This document shows positions 41,939 to 52,043 of a DNA stretch of 64,000 bases, one piece after another. A program made the translations under genes and the position numbers. How positions within the stretch are numbered: the first letter of the stretch is position 1; every line of letters starts with the position of its first letter. The stretch is from Cryptosporangium sp044454545 (GTDB lineage Bacteria; Actinomycetota; Actinomycetes; Mycobacteriales; Cryptosporangiaceae): contig NZ_JBITDV010000001.1 of the NCBI RefSeq assembly GCF_044454545.1, positions 868,001-932,000 of the forward strand, written 5' to 3'. A model generated the notes under the pieces. That model was not told the origin of the DNA, made no database searches, and worked only from the letters and a program-made list of their open reading frames with translations.

Positions 41939-43033
41939 TCAGTCCGGGTCGATCGGGGCGGCGCCGAACACCGTGAAGCTGACCACCCAGTACGTGACGT
42001 AGAGGGCCAGCAGCAGCACGCCGTGCCAGCGGCGCAAGCGGCCGGTCGAGAGGAAGTAGGCCGAGATCCCGGTCATGACGACGAGCACCGGCAGATGCCA
42101 GGCCAGCACGTTGTTCTCGACGTCGATCCGGCCGCCGGTGATCAGGATGATGCCGAGCTTCGCGGTGACGCCGAACACCACGCTGCCGATGACGTTGCCG
42201 ATCCCGATCTCCGGTGCGCCCCGCCGGTTGGGCTCGACGGTGAGGAAGAGGTCTTCGAGCGACAGCACGAGCGTGGCGATCGTCGCGCCGAACAGCGTCC
42301 CCTGGATCTCGAACCCGTCGAGGATGCCGCTGATGCCCTCGCTGGTGATCGCGGCTCCGGCGACGAGGCCGATCAGCGCGAGCACGGCGAGCGCGAGGCC
42401 TCCCCACCGCGGCAGCGGCCGGGTCTTCGAGAACGGCATCATCACGGTGAACGGAGGCTCGTCACCCGCACGCCCTCCCCCCGGCCCGCCCGCGGCCGGC
42501 ACCCCGCCGCCCGGCGCCGCCGGGCCGGGGGCGCCGTCCGCTCCCCCGCCCGCACCGATTCGTTCCAGGATCTCCGCGTTGCGGAACACCGGTGTCGCGC
42601 TCCGGAGCTCGTTCGCGGCCACGTAGGCGAGGAACGCTCCGAACAGCAGCAGCAGGACCACCCCGTCGGCCGGGGTCAGCGGCGCGGCCAGCACGAACGG
42701 GATCATCATCAGCGGCGACACCGCGAACAGCACGAGGTAGCTGCGCGGAATGCTGATCCGGGTCGGGCAGACGATCGCGGCCAGCGCGAGCACGATTCCG
42801 GTCATCGAGATCGCGGTCCCGAACACCGTGCCCAGCGCGACCCCGCCCAGGTCCTCGACGTTCAGCGCGACCCCGAGCGCCACGTCGTCGAACTCGATGC
42901 CGGTGAACAGGATCGCCAGCAGAAACACCGACACGTGCAGCCCGGCCGCCGCACCGACCAGGTACACGATCAGTTTCTCGGCGCTGTAGACCAGCAGTCC
43001 CGCACCGATCGCGAAGAGCAGGATCGACGTCAT
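41939..43033 (-). CDS. Na+/Ca2+ exchanger-type (CaCA) membrane protein in the pqq operon
   Basis: A 364-residue membrane protein with about ten helices in two halves, split by a Gly/Pro-rich loop (about residues 150-195). Each half has a CaCA alpha-repeat-like block: LFTGIEFDDVALGVALNVED with GGVALGTVFGTAISMTGI, and LVLSLEDLFLTVEPNRRGAP with EIGIGNVIGSVVFGVTAKLG; both keep acidic residues where cations bind. ATG 43033 overlaps the pqqE stop by 4 bp, so it is translated with pqqE. PQQ dehydrogenases need Ca2+ or a lanthanide, so a role in supplying or balancing that metal is a reasonable inference, not shown. Confidence 0.78.
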   Translation of the reverse strand: MTSILLFAIGAGLLVYSAEKLIVYLVGAAAGLHVSVFLLAILFTGIEFDDVALGVALNVEDLGGVALGTVFGTAISMTGIVLALAAIVCPTRISIPRSYLVLFAVSPLMMIPFVLAAPLTPADGVVLLLLFGAFLAYVAANELRSATPVFRNAEILERIGAGGGADGAPGPAAPGGGVPAAGGPGGGRAGDEPPFTVMMPFSKTRPLPRWGGLALAVLALIGLVAGAAITSEGISGILDGFEIQGTLFGATIATLVLSLEDLFLTVEPNRRGAPEIGIGNVIGSVVFGVTAKLGIILITGGRIDVENNVLAWHLPVLVVMTGISAYFLSTGRLRRWHGVLLLALYVTYWVVSFTVFGAAPIDPD

Positions 43034-44100
43034 GACCGGGCCCGGTGGGGGCGGGGCACCAGCGGCAGATCCACCGAGGTGTTCGCCGCCGCCACGGCGT
43101 CGGTCACCAGCGCGTGGTCGGGCGAGAGGTGACAGACCGGGTCGGTCCGGGCCGCGTCGCCGGTGAGCTGGAACGCCTGGCACCGGCAGCCGCCGAAATC
43201 GACCTCGCGCCGGTCGCACGACACGCACGGCTCCGGCATCCATCCGGTGCCCCGGAACGCGTTCATCACCGGCGAATCGGCCCAGAGGGACGCCAGGGAC
43301 GACGACCGCACCGACGCTCTCGGCAACGGCAACGACTGCGCCGCCGGGCACGGCAGCACGTCGCCGTTGGGCGTCACGGTCAGCTGCCGCGACGCCCAGC
43401 CGCCCATGCAGGGCTTCGGGTACCGGCTGTAGTAGTCCGGCACGACGTAGAGCACGTCCAGGTCGTACGACGCCGCCCGCACGACCTGTTCGGCCGCCTC
43501 CAGCTGCGCGCGCGACGGCAGCAGCGCGTCCCGGTTCTGCCAGGCCCACCCGTAGTACTGGGTATTCGCCAGCTCGACCCGGTCGGCCCCGGCCTCGGCC
43601 GCGAACTCCAGCAGTTCGGCGACCCGGTCGATGTTCCGCTTGTGCAGCACGATGTTGACGGTCAGCGGCCAGCCCAGTTCCTTGACCACCCGCATCGCGT
43701 CGACTTTGCGCTGGAACGACGGGATACCGGCGATCCGGTCGGACAGCGACGGCTGGTCGGCCTGAATGCTGATCTGGACGTGGTCGAGCCCGGCGTCCCG
43801 CAGCCGTTGAGCCGTCACCCGCGACAGCCCCACCGCGCTCGTCACCAGATTCGTGTAAAGGCCGAGAGACGACGCGGCACCGACCAGCGCCGCCAGGTCT
43901 CGCCGCAGCAGCGGCTCTCCACCGGACAGATGGCACTGCAGCACGCCGAGGTCGCGCGCCTCGCGGAACACCCGCTGCCACTCCTCGGTGGACAGCTCGT
44001 CGGTGTAGTCGGCCATGTTCAGCGGGTTCGAGCAGTACGCGCACGACAGTGGGCACCGGTACGTGAGTTCGGCGAGCAGGCCGAACGGAGGCTCAGCCAT
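43030..44100 (-). CDS. pqqE: PqqA peptide cyclase (radical SAM)
   Basis: Radical-SAM enzyme that links Glu and Tyr of PqqA in the first step of PQQ synthesis. It has 356 residues. The SAM cluster is CPLSCAYC (Cys16, Cys20, Cys23); ELTYRCPLSCAYCSNPL and LGVLQCHLSGGEPLLRRDL are typical. The SPASM-type C-terminal cysteines are present (PKPCMGGW, LPCPAA, PEPCVSCDRR, GGCRCQAF), which bind auxiliary clusters. ATG 44100 overlaps pqqD by 8 bp. It needs PqqD as peptide chaperone. Confidence 0.96.
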   Translation of the reverse strand: MAEPPFGLLAELTYRCPLSCAYCSNPLNMADYTDELSTEEWQRVFREARDLGVLQCHLSGGEPLLRRDLAALVGAASSLGLYTNLVTSAVGLSRVTAQRLRDAGLDHVQISIQADQPSLSDRIAGIPSFQRKVDAMRVVKELGWPLTVNIVLHKRNIDRVAELLEFAAEAGADRVELANTQYYGWAWQNRDALLPSRAQLEAAEQVVRAASYDLDVLYVVPDYYSRYPKPCMGGWASRQLTVTPNGDVLPCPAAQSLPLPRASVRSSSLASLWADSPVMNAFRGTGWMPEPCVSCDRREVDFGGCRCQAFQLTGDAARTDPVCHLSPDHALVTDAVAAANTSVDLPLVPRPHRARS

Positions 44101-44353
44101 CGGCCAGCTCCACGCACCGCCGCGCCACCAGCCCGGCCAGGAACCGCGGGACCTCACCCTCCGGCACGGTCCGGAACTCCCGGGCCAGCGACTCCTCGAT
44201 CTCGGCCACCGTGCGCTGCCCGTCGCACCGCTCCAGGATCGCCGCACCGGTGTCGTTCAGCACCACGACGGTCTCCGGCAGCAACAGGATCGGCCGCTGC
44301 CGGGTGGAGTCGAACGACAACCGGACGTGCCGCGCCAACCGTGGCCTGCTCAT
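44093..44353 (-). CDS. pqqD: PQQ biosynthesis peptide chaperone
   Basis: An 86-residue PqqD: a small winged-helix-like RiPP recognition protein that binds PqqA and presents it to PqqE. MSRPRLARHVRLSFDSTRQR, PILLLPETVVVLNDTGAAIL and RCDGQRTVAEIEESLAREF match the family (L.PE....LN.TGA.IL). ATG 44353 overlaps the pqqC stop by 4 bp, and its own 3' end overlaps pqqE by 8 bp. Confidence 0.94.
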   Translation of the reverse strand: MSRPRLARHVRLSFDSTRQRPILLLPETVVVLNDTGAAILERCDGQRTVAEIEESLAREFRTVPEGEVPRFLAGLVARRCVELADG

Positions 44354-45036
44354 CCCGGATAGGCCTTGTCGATCGCGTCCATCTGACTCCACAGCACGTC
44401 GCACTTGAACGACAGCGCGTCGACCGCGGCCGCCTGGGACTCGGCCGAGAGGCAGTGCGTGGTGACGATCTCGAGCGCGTGCTCGCAGTCCCGCGGCGCC
44501 TGGTGCAGCCGGTTGCGGAAGTAGGTCAGCCCGGCCGGGTCGATCCAGGTGTAGTGCCGCTCGAACGCGGCCAGCCGCTCGGCCATCAGGTCGGGCGCGA
44601 ACAGTTCGGTCAGCGACGAGGCCACCGCCTCCACCCAGGGCTTGGTCCGGGTGAACGTCACGTACGCGTCGACCGCGAAACGCACGCCCGGCACCAGGTG
44701 GCGATGGTCGAGGATCTCCTCCCGGCGCAGTCCGGCGGCCTCGCCGAGACGCAGCCAGGCCTCGATCCCGCTGCCGTCGGCCCCTCCGCCGTCGTGGTCG
44801 AGGATGCGCCGGATCCAGCGCCGCCGGACGTCCACGTCCGGGCAGTTGGAGAGGATCGCCGCGTCCTTGCGCGGGATGTTCTCCTGGTAGTAGAAGCGGT
44901 TGGCGACCCACCCGCGGATCTGCTCGCGCGTGCATCGTCCCTCGTTCATGCGGACGTGGAACGGGTGGGCGTCGTGGTAGCGGCGCGAGTGGCCCCGCAA
45001 CAATTCGACGAAGTCGCTCTGCAGAGCCGCGGTCAC
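44350..45036 (-). CDS. pqqC: Pyrroloquinoline-quinone synthase
   Basis: A 228-residue cofactorless oxidase that performs the final ring closure and oxidation to PQQ. Conserved pieces are YHDAHPFHVRMNEGRCTREQ, IRGWVANRFYYQENIPRKDA, ILDHDG, and ERHYTWIDPAGLTYFRNRLH, with the His and Tyr residues that line the active site. GTG 45036 overlaps pqqB by 4 bp; a longer frame would lie within pqqB. Slightly shorter than Gram-negative PqqC (about 250). Confidence 0.96.
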   Translation of the reverse strand: MTAALQSDFVELLRGHSRRYHDAHPFHVRMNEGRCTREQIRGWVANRFYYQENIPRKDAAILSNCPDVDVRRRWIRRILDHDGGGADGSGIEAWLRLGEAAGLRREEILDHRHLVPGVRFAVDAYVTFTRTKPWVEAVASSLTELFAPDLMAERLAAFERHYTWIDPAGLTYFRNRLHQAPRDCEHALEIVTTHCLSAESQAAAVDALSFKCDVLWSQMDAIDKAYPG

Positions 45037-45848
45037 AACTCCACCTCGAGACCGTCCATGGCTACCTCCAGGCCGCACGCTTCGACGGCCCGCCGCTCGG
45101 GCGAGTCGTCGAGCAGGATCGGGTTGGTGTTGTTGATGTGGACGTAGAGCACCCGGCCGGCCCCGAGCGACGACAGCGGGCCGAGGCTGTCTTCGATGGC
45201 CAGGTGCCCCATCGAGAACGCCGTCCGGGCGCCCATCTCGTCGTCGCGGTAGAACGAACCGTCGAACAGCAGCACGTCACAGGGGTCGATCGCCGGGAGC
45301 GTCTGCGCGCCCGGCACGTAGACGAGCGTCCCGCCGGTGTTCGTGTCGGTGATCCGGTAGCCGACGACCCGGCCGGCGTCCACGCCTACCCCGAAGCGGT
45401 CCTTCTTGGTCGTCGGCACGTCGAAGGCCTGGCAGGTCAGGCCCGGGGCCAGCGGGAACGGCACGTCGAGATCGACCGGCCGCCACTCGATCCGGCAGTA
45501 CCGGGCCAGCAACGGCAACAGCCCCGACCCGTCGTGGAGCGTCCGGTAGACCGCCGCGGTGGCGTACAGCTCGAGGACGTCCGCCTCGCGGAGCAGCAGC
45601 AACCCGGCGCTGTGGTCCAGCTCGGCGTCGGTGAGGAGCACCGCGGAGAGCGGAAGGGCGTCGACCTGGACGCGGACGTCCGGCGAGGCGTTGAACAGGA
45701 ACCACTGACGACGGTCGGCGCTGACCGCGAGCGAGGACTGGGTACGCGAGTGCCCGGCTCCGGAACGGACGGCCGTGCAGACGCGGCAGTGACAGTTCCA
45801 CTGCGGCGATCCGCCGCCGGCGGCCGAGCCGAGCACCCGCGCCCACAC
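45033..45848 (-). CDS. pqqB: PQQ biosynthesis protein PqqB
   Basis: A 271-residue metallo-hydrolase-fold protein, proposed to hydroxylate the Tyr part of the cross-linked Glu-Tyr intermediate. The zinc site NCHCRVC near the N-terminus, AVLLTDAELDHSAGLLLLRE (metal-binding loop) and FDVPTTKKDRFGVGVDAGRV identify it. GTG 45848, one base after the pqqA stop. Confidence 0.95.
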   Translation of the reverse strand: MWARVLGSAAGGGSPQWNCHCRVCTAVRSGAGHSRTQSSLAVSADRRQWFLFNASPDVRVQVDALPLSAVLLTDAELDHSAGLLLLREADVLELYATAAVYRTLHDGSGLLPLLARYCRIEWRPVDLDVPFPLAPGLTCQAFDVPTTKKDRFGVGVDAGRVVGYRITDTNTGGTLVYVPGAQTLPAIDPCDVLLFDGSFYRDDEMGARTAFSMGHLAIEDSLGPLSSLGAGRVLYVHINNTNPILLDDSPERRAVEACGLEVAMDGLEVEL

Positions 45849-45849
45849 G

Positions 45850-45933
45850 TCAGGGCTCCAGAGTTCCCATGTACATCGTCACCTCGGGGGCGACGGCGAC
45901 CTCGACGAACTCAGGGGTCTCCCATTCCTTCAT
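45850..45933 (-). CDS. pqqA: PQQ precursor peptide
   Basis: A 27-residue RiPP precursor. Sequence begins MKEWETPEFVEVAVAPEV; the Glu17-x3-Tyr21 pair (EVTMY) supplies the glutamate and tyrosine that become PQQ. ATG 45933 has GAGAGGAGG at good distance. It lies 32 bp after the dehydrogenase gene and 1 bp before pqqB, so dehydrogenase and cofactor genes are probably cotranscribed. Easily missed because of its size. Confidence 0.95.
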   Translation of the reverse strand: MKEWETPEFVEVAVAPEVTMYMGTLEP

Positions 45934-45965
45934 GATTGTTCCTCCTCTCTCGGACCTCGGGCCGG

Positions 45966-47663
45966 TCAGGCCTCGGGCAGGGCGAAGACGATCAGGGCGC
46001 TGCCGTGTCCGGCGCCGAGCATGCCGGGCAGGAACCCCTCGGCCCAGCCGCCCCAGCCGACCGGGACGGCCACGTACTGGCGTCCGTTCACCGCGTAGGT
46101 GATCGGGCTGCTGTGGTGACCGCTGCCGCACTGGAACTGCCAGAGCTGCTCGCCGGTGCGGGCGTCGAGGGCGTTGAACTCCCCCGACGGCTCCCCGGCG
46201 AACACCAGGTCACCGCCGGTGGCCAGCGTCGACGCGCACATCGGCAGCTCGTTGCGCCAGCGCCACTTCTCCTCGCCGTCGGCGTCGAACGCGCTGACGT
46301 AGCCGACCGCTTCCTCGATGTCGACCTGCACGCCCGCACCCCAGTACGGGATGCTCTCCTTGAATTCGCGGCGCCGCCGGGTGGCGGTGGCCCCGACGTC
46401 CTGCACCGGAACGTAGAACCAGCCGGTGCGGGGGCTGTAGGACGCGTGCGTCCACTCCTTGGCGCCGGCCGGGCCCGGGTAGAAGTGCACCGGAACGCCC
46501 TCTTCGTCGGGGTAGACCTTCGCCAGGACCTGGCCCTCGCGGGTGATCGTGCCCCAGGTGATCCGATCGACGAACGGCGTGATCGAGACCCGCTCGCCGT
46601 TCGTCCGGTCGAGGACGAAGAAGTACCCGTTCTTGTCGAAGTGGCCGAGCAGCTTGCGCCCGTCCCGCTCGAACAGGATGCACTCGGAGATGCTGTCGTA
46701 GTCCCACACGTCGTGCGGAGTGCACTGGTAGTGCCAGCGGATGTCGCCGGAGTCCACGTCGATCGCGACGATGCTGTCGGTGTACAGGTTGTCGCCCTCG
46801 CGGACGCCGCCGTCGAAGTCGGGCGCCGGGTTGCCGGTGCCCCAGTACATCAGGTTCGTGTCCGGGTCGAACGTGCCGACCAGCCACGGGTTGCCGCCGC
46901 CGCGGGCCCAGGCCTCGCCGTCGGCCGGCCAGGTCTCGGAGCCGGGCTCGCCCGGCTTCGGGACCAGGTAGGACCGCCAGCGGTGCTCGCCGGTCTCGAA
47001 GTCGAACGCGTCGAGGTGACCCCGGACGCCGAACTCGCCGCCGGCGCTACCGACGACGACCATGTCCTTGATGATGATCGGCGCGCTGGTGGCGCTCTCC
47101 CCGGCCCGGACGTCGCCCTTGACCTTGTCCCACACCTTCTTGCCGGTGGTGGCGTCGAGCGCGATCAGGTGCGCGTTCGCGGTGACGAAGAAGACCTTGT
47201 TCCTGGCCACCGCGACTCCGCGGTTGACGTTCCCGCAGCACAGCGAGACGTCGAACGGGATTGCGTGCTTGTAGCGCCAGATCTCCTTGCCGGTCACCGC
47301 GTCCAGGGCCCAGACCCAGCCGTCCCAGCCGGACAGGAACATGATCCCGTCGACGACGATCGGGGTGGCCTCGAACGAGTACGTCGACGCACCGGCGATG
47401 ATGCCGCTGGACCCGGCCTGGAAGACCCAGGCGGGCAGCAGGCGCTTGACGTTCTCGGTGTTGATCTGGTCGAGCGGGCTGTAGCGCTGTCCGTCGTGGG
47501 CGCCGTAGTAGGTGAGCCAGTTCTCCGGCTCGGAACGGGCGTCCAGGATGCGCTCGTAGGTGACGTTCTCGGTGACCGGCGGGGCGACCTCGCCGCCCGC
47601 GACCTTGCCGGAGAGACGGCCCTGGTCGACGGCCTCGCCCGCGTCCACGTATTCGACGGTCAT
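45966..47663 (-). CDS. PQQ-dependent alcohol dehydrogenase with lanthanide-type metal ligands
   Basis: A 565-residue eight-bladed quinoprotein. Adjacent Cys142-Cys143 (SLCCGNVNRG) form the usual disulfide over PQQ. Metal ligands by homology with methanol dehydrogenases are Glu210 (GSAGGEFGVRG), Asn278 (YWGTGNP) and Asp321 in WDYD; the extra Asp323 is the residue that marks lanthanide enzymes (XoxF, PedH), where calcium enzymes have Ala. GTGAGGAGG precedes ATG 47663 and the upstream gene ends 10 bp away, so the start is firm, yet there is no signal peptide: the mature family sequence begins within 35 residues. No cytochrome c partner gene is adjacent. Probable substrates are primary alcohols. 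Confidence 0.93.
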   Translation of the reverse strand: MTVEYVDAGEAVDQGRLSGKVAGGEVAPPVTENVTYERILDARSEPENWLTYYGAHDGQRYSPLDQINTENVKRLLPAWVFQAGSSGIIAGASTYSFEATPIVVDGIMFLSGWDGWVWALDAVTGKEIWRYKHAIPFDVSLCCGNVNRGVAVARNKVFFVTANAHLIALDATTGKKVWDKVKGDVRAGESATSAPIIIKDMVVVGSAGGEFGVRGHLDAFDFETGEHRWRSYLVPKPGEPGSETWPADGEAWARGGGNPWLVGTFDPDTNLMYWGTGNPAPDFDGGVREGDNLYTDSIVAIDVDSGDIRWHYQCTPHDVWDYDSISECILFERDGRKLLGHFDKNGYFFVLDRTNGERVSITPFVDRITWGTITREGQVLAKVYPDEEGVPVHFYPGPAGAKEWTHASYSPRTGWFYVPVQDVGATATRRRREFKESIPYWGAGVQVDIEEAVGYVSAFDADGEEKWRWRNELPMCASTLATGGDLVFAGEPSGEFNALDARTGEQLWQFQCGSGHHSSPITYAVNGRQYVAVPVGWGGWAEGFLPGMLGAGHGSALIVFALPEA

Positions 47664-47673
47664 GAGTTCCTCC

Positions 47674-48135
47674 TCACGGGCGGGGCTGGGTGGGCCGGTC
47701 GAGTCGGGCTTCCGGTGGGACGTCGCCGAGCACGACGATCGTCCCGGTCAGCCCGCGGCCCTCGTCGTTACCGGTGGGCGAGCTGTACCAGTAGTAACCC
47801 GGCCCGTCGAGGTTGAGGAGTGCACGGCCCTTGGAATGATTGACCAGCCAGATGAATTTGCGGTCGCCATTACTCGGCAGCAGAGCGCAGTGCGTGTTCA
47901 GGTCGTCATTGATGAGCGTCAGTTCGAGGTCGCCCCCGTGGGGCAGAACCAGAATCGACGGATCCCAGCAGATCTCGTCCGGCTGGATCCGGACCGTCGC
48001 TTCCATCGTGCCGTCCGGCCGCTCGGTGGCCTGACCGATGTTTCCGGTGTTCAGAACCTTGCCGAGGGCAGCTTTGTTCTGGCCGTCCAACCCGAGTTTG
48101 TCGAGCAGTAAGTCTCGGTCCTGCGCGGTCGCCAT
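47674..48135 (-). CDS. Cupredoxin-like PQQ-associated protein
   Basis: A 153-residue protein whose C-terminal ~95 residues form a cupredoxin-like fold (LVLPHGGDLELTLINDDLNT, HCALLPSNGDRKFIWLVN, GPGYYWYSSPTGNDEGRGLT, GTIVVLGD). I connect it to the mycobacterial MSMEG_3727-type PQQ-associated family found beside PQQ dehydrogenases. A His-Cys pair is present early, but the C-terminal Cys-His-Met copper loop of blue copper proteins is missing, so copper binding is doubtful. No signal peptide. ATG 48135 is preferred over 48144 by GAGAGG spacing. It lies 10 bp upstream of the dehydrogenase and may take its electrons or hold it. Confidence 0.78.
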   Translation of the reverse strand: MATAQDRDLLLDKLGLDGQNKAALGKVLNTGNIGQATERPDGTMEATVRIQPDEICWDPSILVLPHGGDLELTLINDDLNTHCALLPSNGDRKFIWLVNHSKGRALLNLDGPGYYWYSSPTGNDEGRGLTGTIVVLGDVPPEARLDRPTQPRP

Positions 48136-48189
48136 CGACCTCATCCTCTCGTCGGAATTCTCCCTGCCTATTTCCGGCCATGCGAAATA

Positions 48190-48205
48190 GCCCTGTGAAA
48201 AGGGC
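48190..48205 (-). terminator. Small hairpin between katG and the PQQ operon
   Basis: GCCCT (48190-48194) pairs with AGGGC (48201-48205) over a 6-nt loop; on the minus strand it is followed by TATTTC. It lies about 107 bp after the katG stop and 55 bp before the cupredoxin-like gene. It could terminate katG transcription or sit in the leader of the PQQ operon. Confidence 0.3.
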
Positions 48206-48311
48206 GGATCCGATCAGCTATTACGCCGGACTTTACGCTGACGAAATACGTCCAACAAGGACGACCGCAAATCGTCGCCCGCACTACCGTTCGCCCGCGG
48301 ACAGCGACCGT

Positions 48312-50480
<2,169 letters not shown>

Positions 50481-50498
50481 GGGGCTCCCTTCCGACGC

Positions 50499-51893
50499 TC
50501 AGATCTCCAGTGCGCGTCGCACCGCCGGGGCGTTCCGACGCGAAACGGGCACCATGCCGTCCACGCCGTCGTCCATGACCAGGAAAAGCTCGCCACCCCG
50601 GCGACGCTCGACCTCGCGCACGCGGCCCAGGTTGACCACGTATTGCCGGTGCACGCGGAGGAAGCCCACCCCCGACAGCTCGTCGGCCAGGTTGTCGAGG
50701 CTCGACGAGGCCGCGCGCAGGCGGCCCTGGTCGGTCGAGAGCCAGACGTCGTTGCCCTCCGACTCGGCGAACGCGACCTCGGTCAGCCGCAGCAGCACGG
50801 TCCGGTTCTCCCGGACCGCGACCACCCGGCGCGATCGGGGTGCGGCCTGGGGCGGTGGCGGCCTCTCGTCCACCGAGGGAGGAAGCGGAGCCTCGTCCGA
50901 GGCGCTGAACGAGACCAGCGTGCCGATCAGCTGGCCCGACAGGAACACCGGGCGGAGCGTGATCGGGGTCGGTTCGTCGGCGAGGTAGGTGAAGATCTGG
51001 GTCGAGCCGACCCAGTCGGGATTGCGGGCCGCCTGGCGGCTCGCGTAGCGGGCGGCGCCGATCAGACCCGGCAGGCCGGGGGTCCAGCGGACGGTGGGGT
51101 CGAGGGCCGGGACCGCCGCCGGCACTCCCATCAGGACGCTCGCGGTCTCGTCCGCGATCACCACCTTGCCGGCGGTGTCCATCGCGGCGAGCGGCGCGGG
51201 TGAACCGGCCCGGGCCAGGGTGTAGGCGGCGACGAGTTCCGACCCGCTGTTGCGGGCCCGTCGTTTGAGCAGGCACTGGGTCTTGGTGGCCGCGTTGGCC
51301 AGCCAGCTTCCGGCCAGCGGCGGGGGCTGGCTACGCCAGCAGGAGATGTTGAGGACGGCGATCGGCTCCCTGCTGACGACGTCGCGCACGGCGACGCCGG
51401 CGCAGACCCAGCCGTGGAAGGCCTCGCACCAGTGCTCGGCACCCCGGACCAGCACCGGGCCGTGCGCCTCGAGCGCCATCCCCATGCCGTTGGTGCCCGC
51501 GGCGGACTCCGACCAGCAGAACCACGGGGCCAGGTTGGCCGACTCGGCCCGGGCGACCGTGGCCGCGTCGCCCCAGGAGGACAGGATGCGGCCGGTGGCA
51601 TCGGTGATCGTGACCACGCCGCCGAGGGCGCTGACGTCGTGCGCCAGCGTGGCCGCGCGGAAGCCCAGTTCGGCGAACACGACGTCGTGCTCCGGCGTGT
51701 GGTCGATCTCGGTGACCGCGATCGGCGCCTCGGTGAGGTGCGGATCGACGCGGTACCGCTCCCGGCAGCGGTGCCAGGAAATCGCCACTTCGGGCCGGAC
51801 GCCCGACACGTGGTCGTCGCCTTGGATGAATCGTTCCCACGCCGCGTAAACGGCATTCGTTGTGGTGGATTCCCGCCGATGTCCGTACTTCAT
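50499..51893 (-). CDS. GAF-LytTR fusion transcriptional regulator
   Basis: A 464-residue regulator. The N-terminal part is the AcoR-like GAF sensor (YAAWERFIQGDDHVSGVRPE, VAISWHRCRERY, SAAGTNGMGMALEAHGPVLV, WVCAGVAVRDVVSREPIAVL). A PAS-like middle (AAMDTAGKVVIADETASVLM) follows. The C-terminal ~100 residues are a LytTR DNA-binding domain (LTEVAFAESEGNDVWLSTDQ, GFLRVHRQYVVNLGRVREVE). Such a GAF + LytTR combination without receiver or histidine kinase is uncommon. ATG 51893 is chosen; ATG 51917 is possible. It lies 18 bp upstream of katG and heads the PQQ island, so it may sense the alcohol or an oxidation product. Confidence 0.82.
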   Translation of the reverse strand: MKYGHRRESTTTNAVYAAWERFIQGDDHVSGVRPEVAISWHRCRERYRVDPHLTEAPIAVTEIDHTPEHDVVFAELGFRAATLAHDVSALGGVVTITDATGRILSSWGDAATVARAESANLAPWFCWSESAAGTNGMGMALEAHGPVLVRGAEHWCEAFHGWVCAGVAVRDVVSREPIAVLNISCWRSQPPPLAGSWLANAATKTQCLLKRRARNSGSELVAAYTLARAGSPAPLAAMDTAGKVVIADETASVLMGVPAAVPALDPTVRWTPGLPGLIGAARYASRQAARNPDWVGSTQIFTYLADEPTPITLRPVFLSGQLIGTLVSFSASDEAPLPPSVDERPPPPQAAPRSRRVVAVRENRTVLLRLTEVAFAESEGNDVWLSTDQGRLRAASSSLDNLADELSGVGFLRVHRQYVVNLGRVREVERRRGGELFLVMDDGVDGMVPVSRRNAPAVRRALEI

Positions 51894-52043
51894 GGTGGAG
51901 AACCGCCCTTGGTCCATCCCCAACTTCGTTACGGCCGGTCTCGGCTCTGTTACAGACCAGCGTCCCCACTCTAGGTACCCCTCGTGCGGCTTCGCTACCT
52001 TTCGTTCCGCCTGTCGAGAGTGGAATCGTGGGGATAACGGCCG

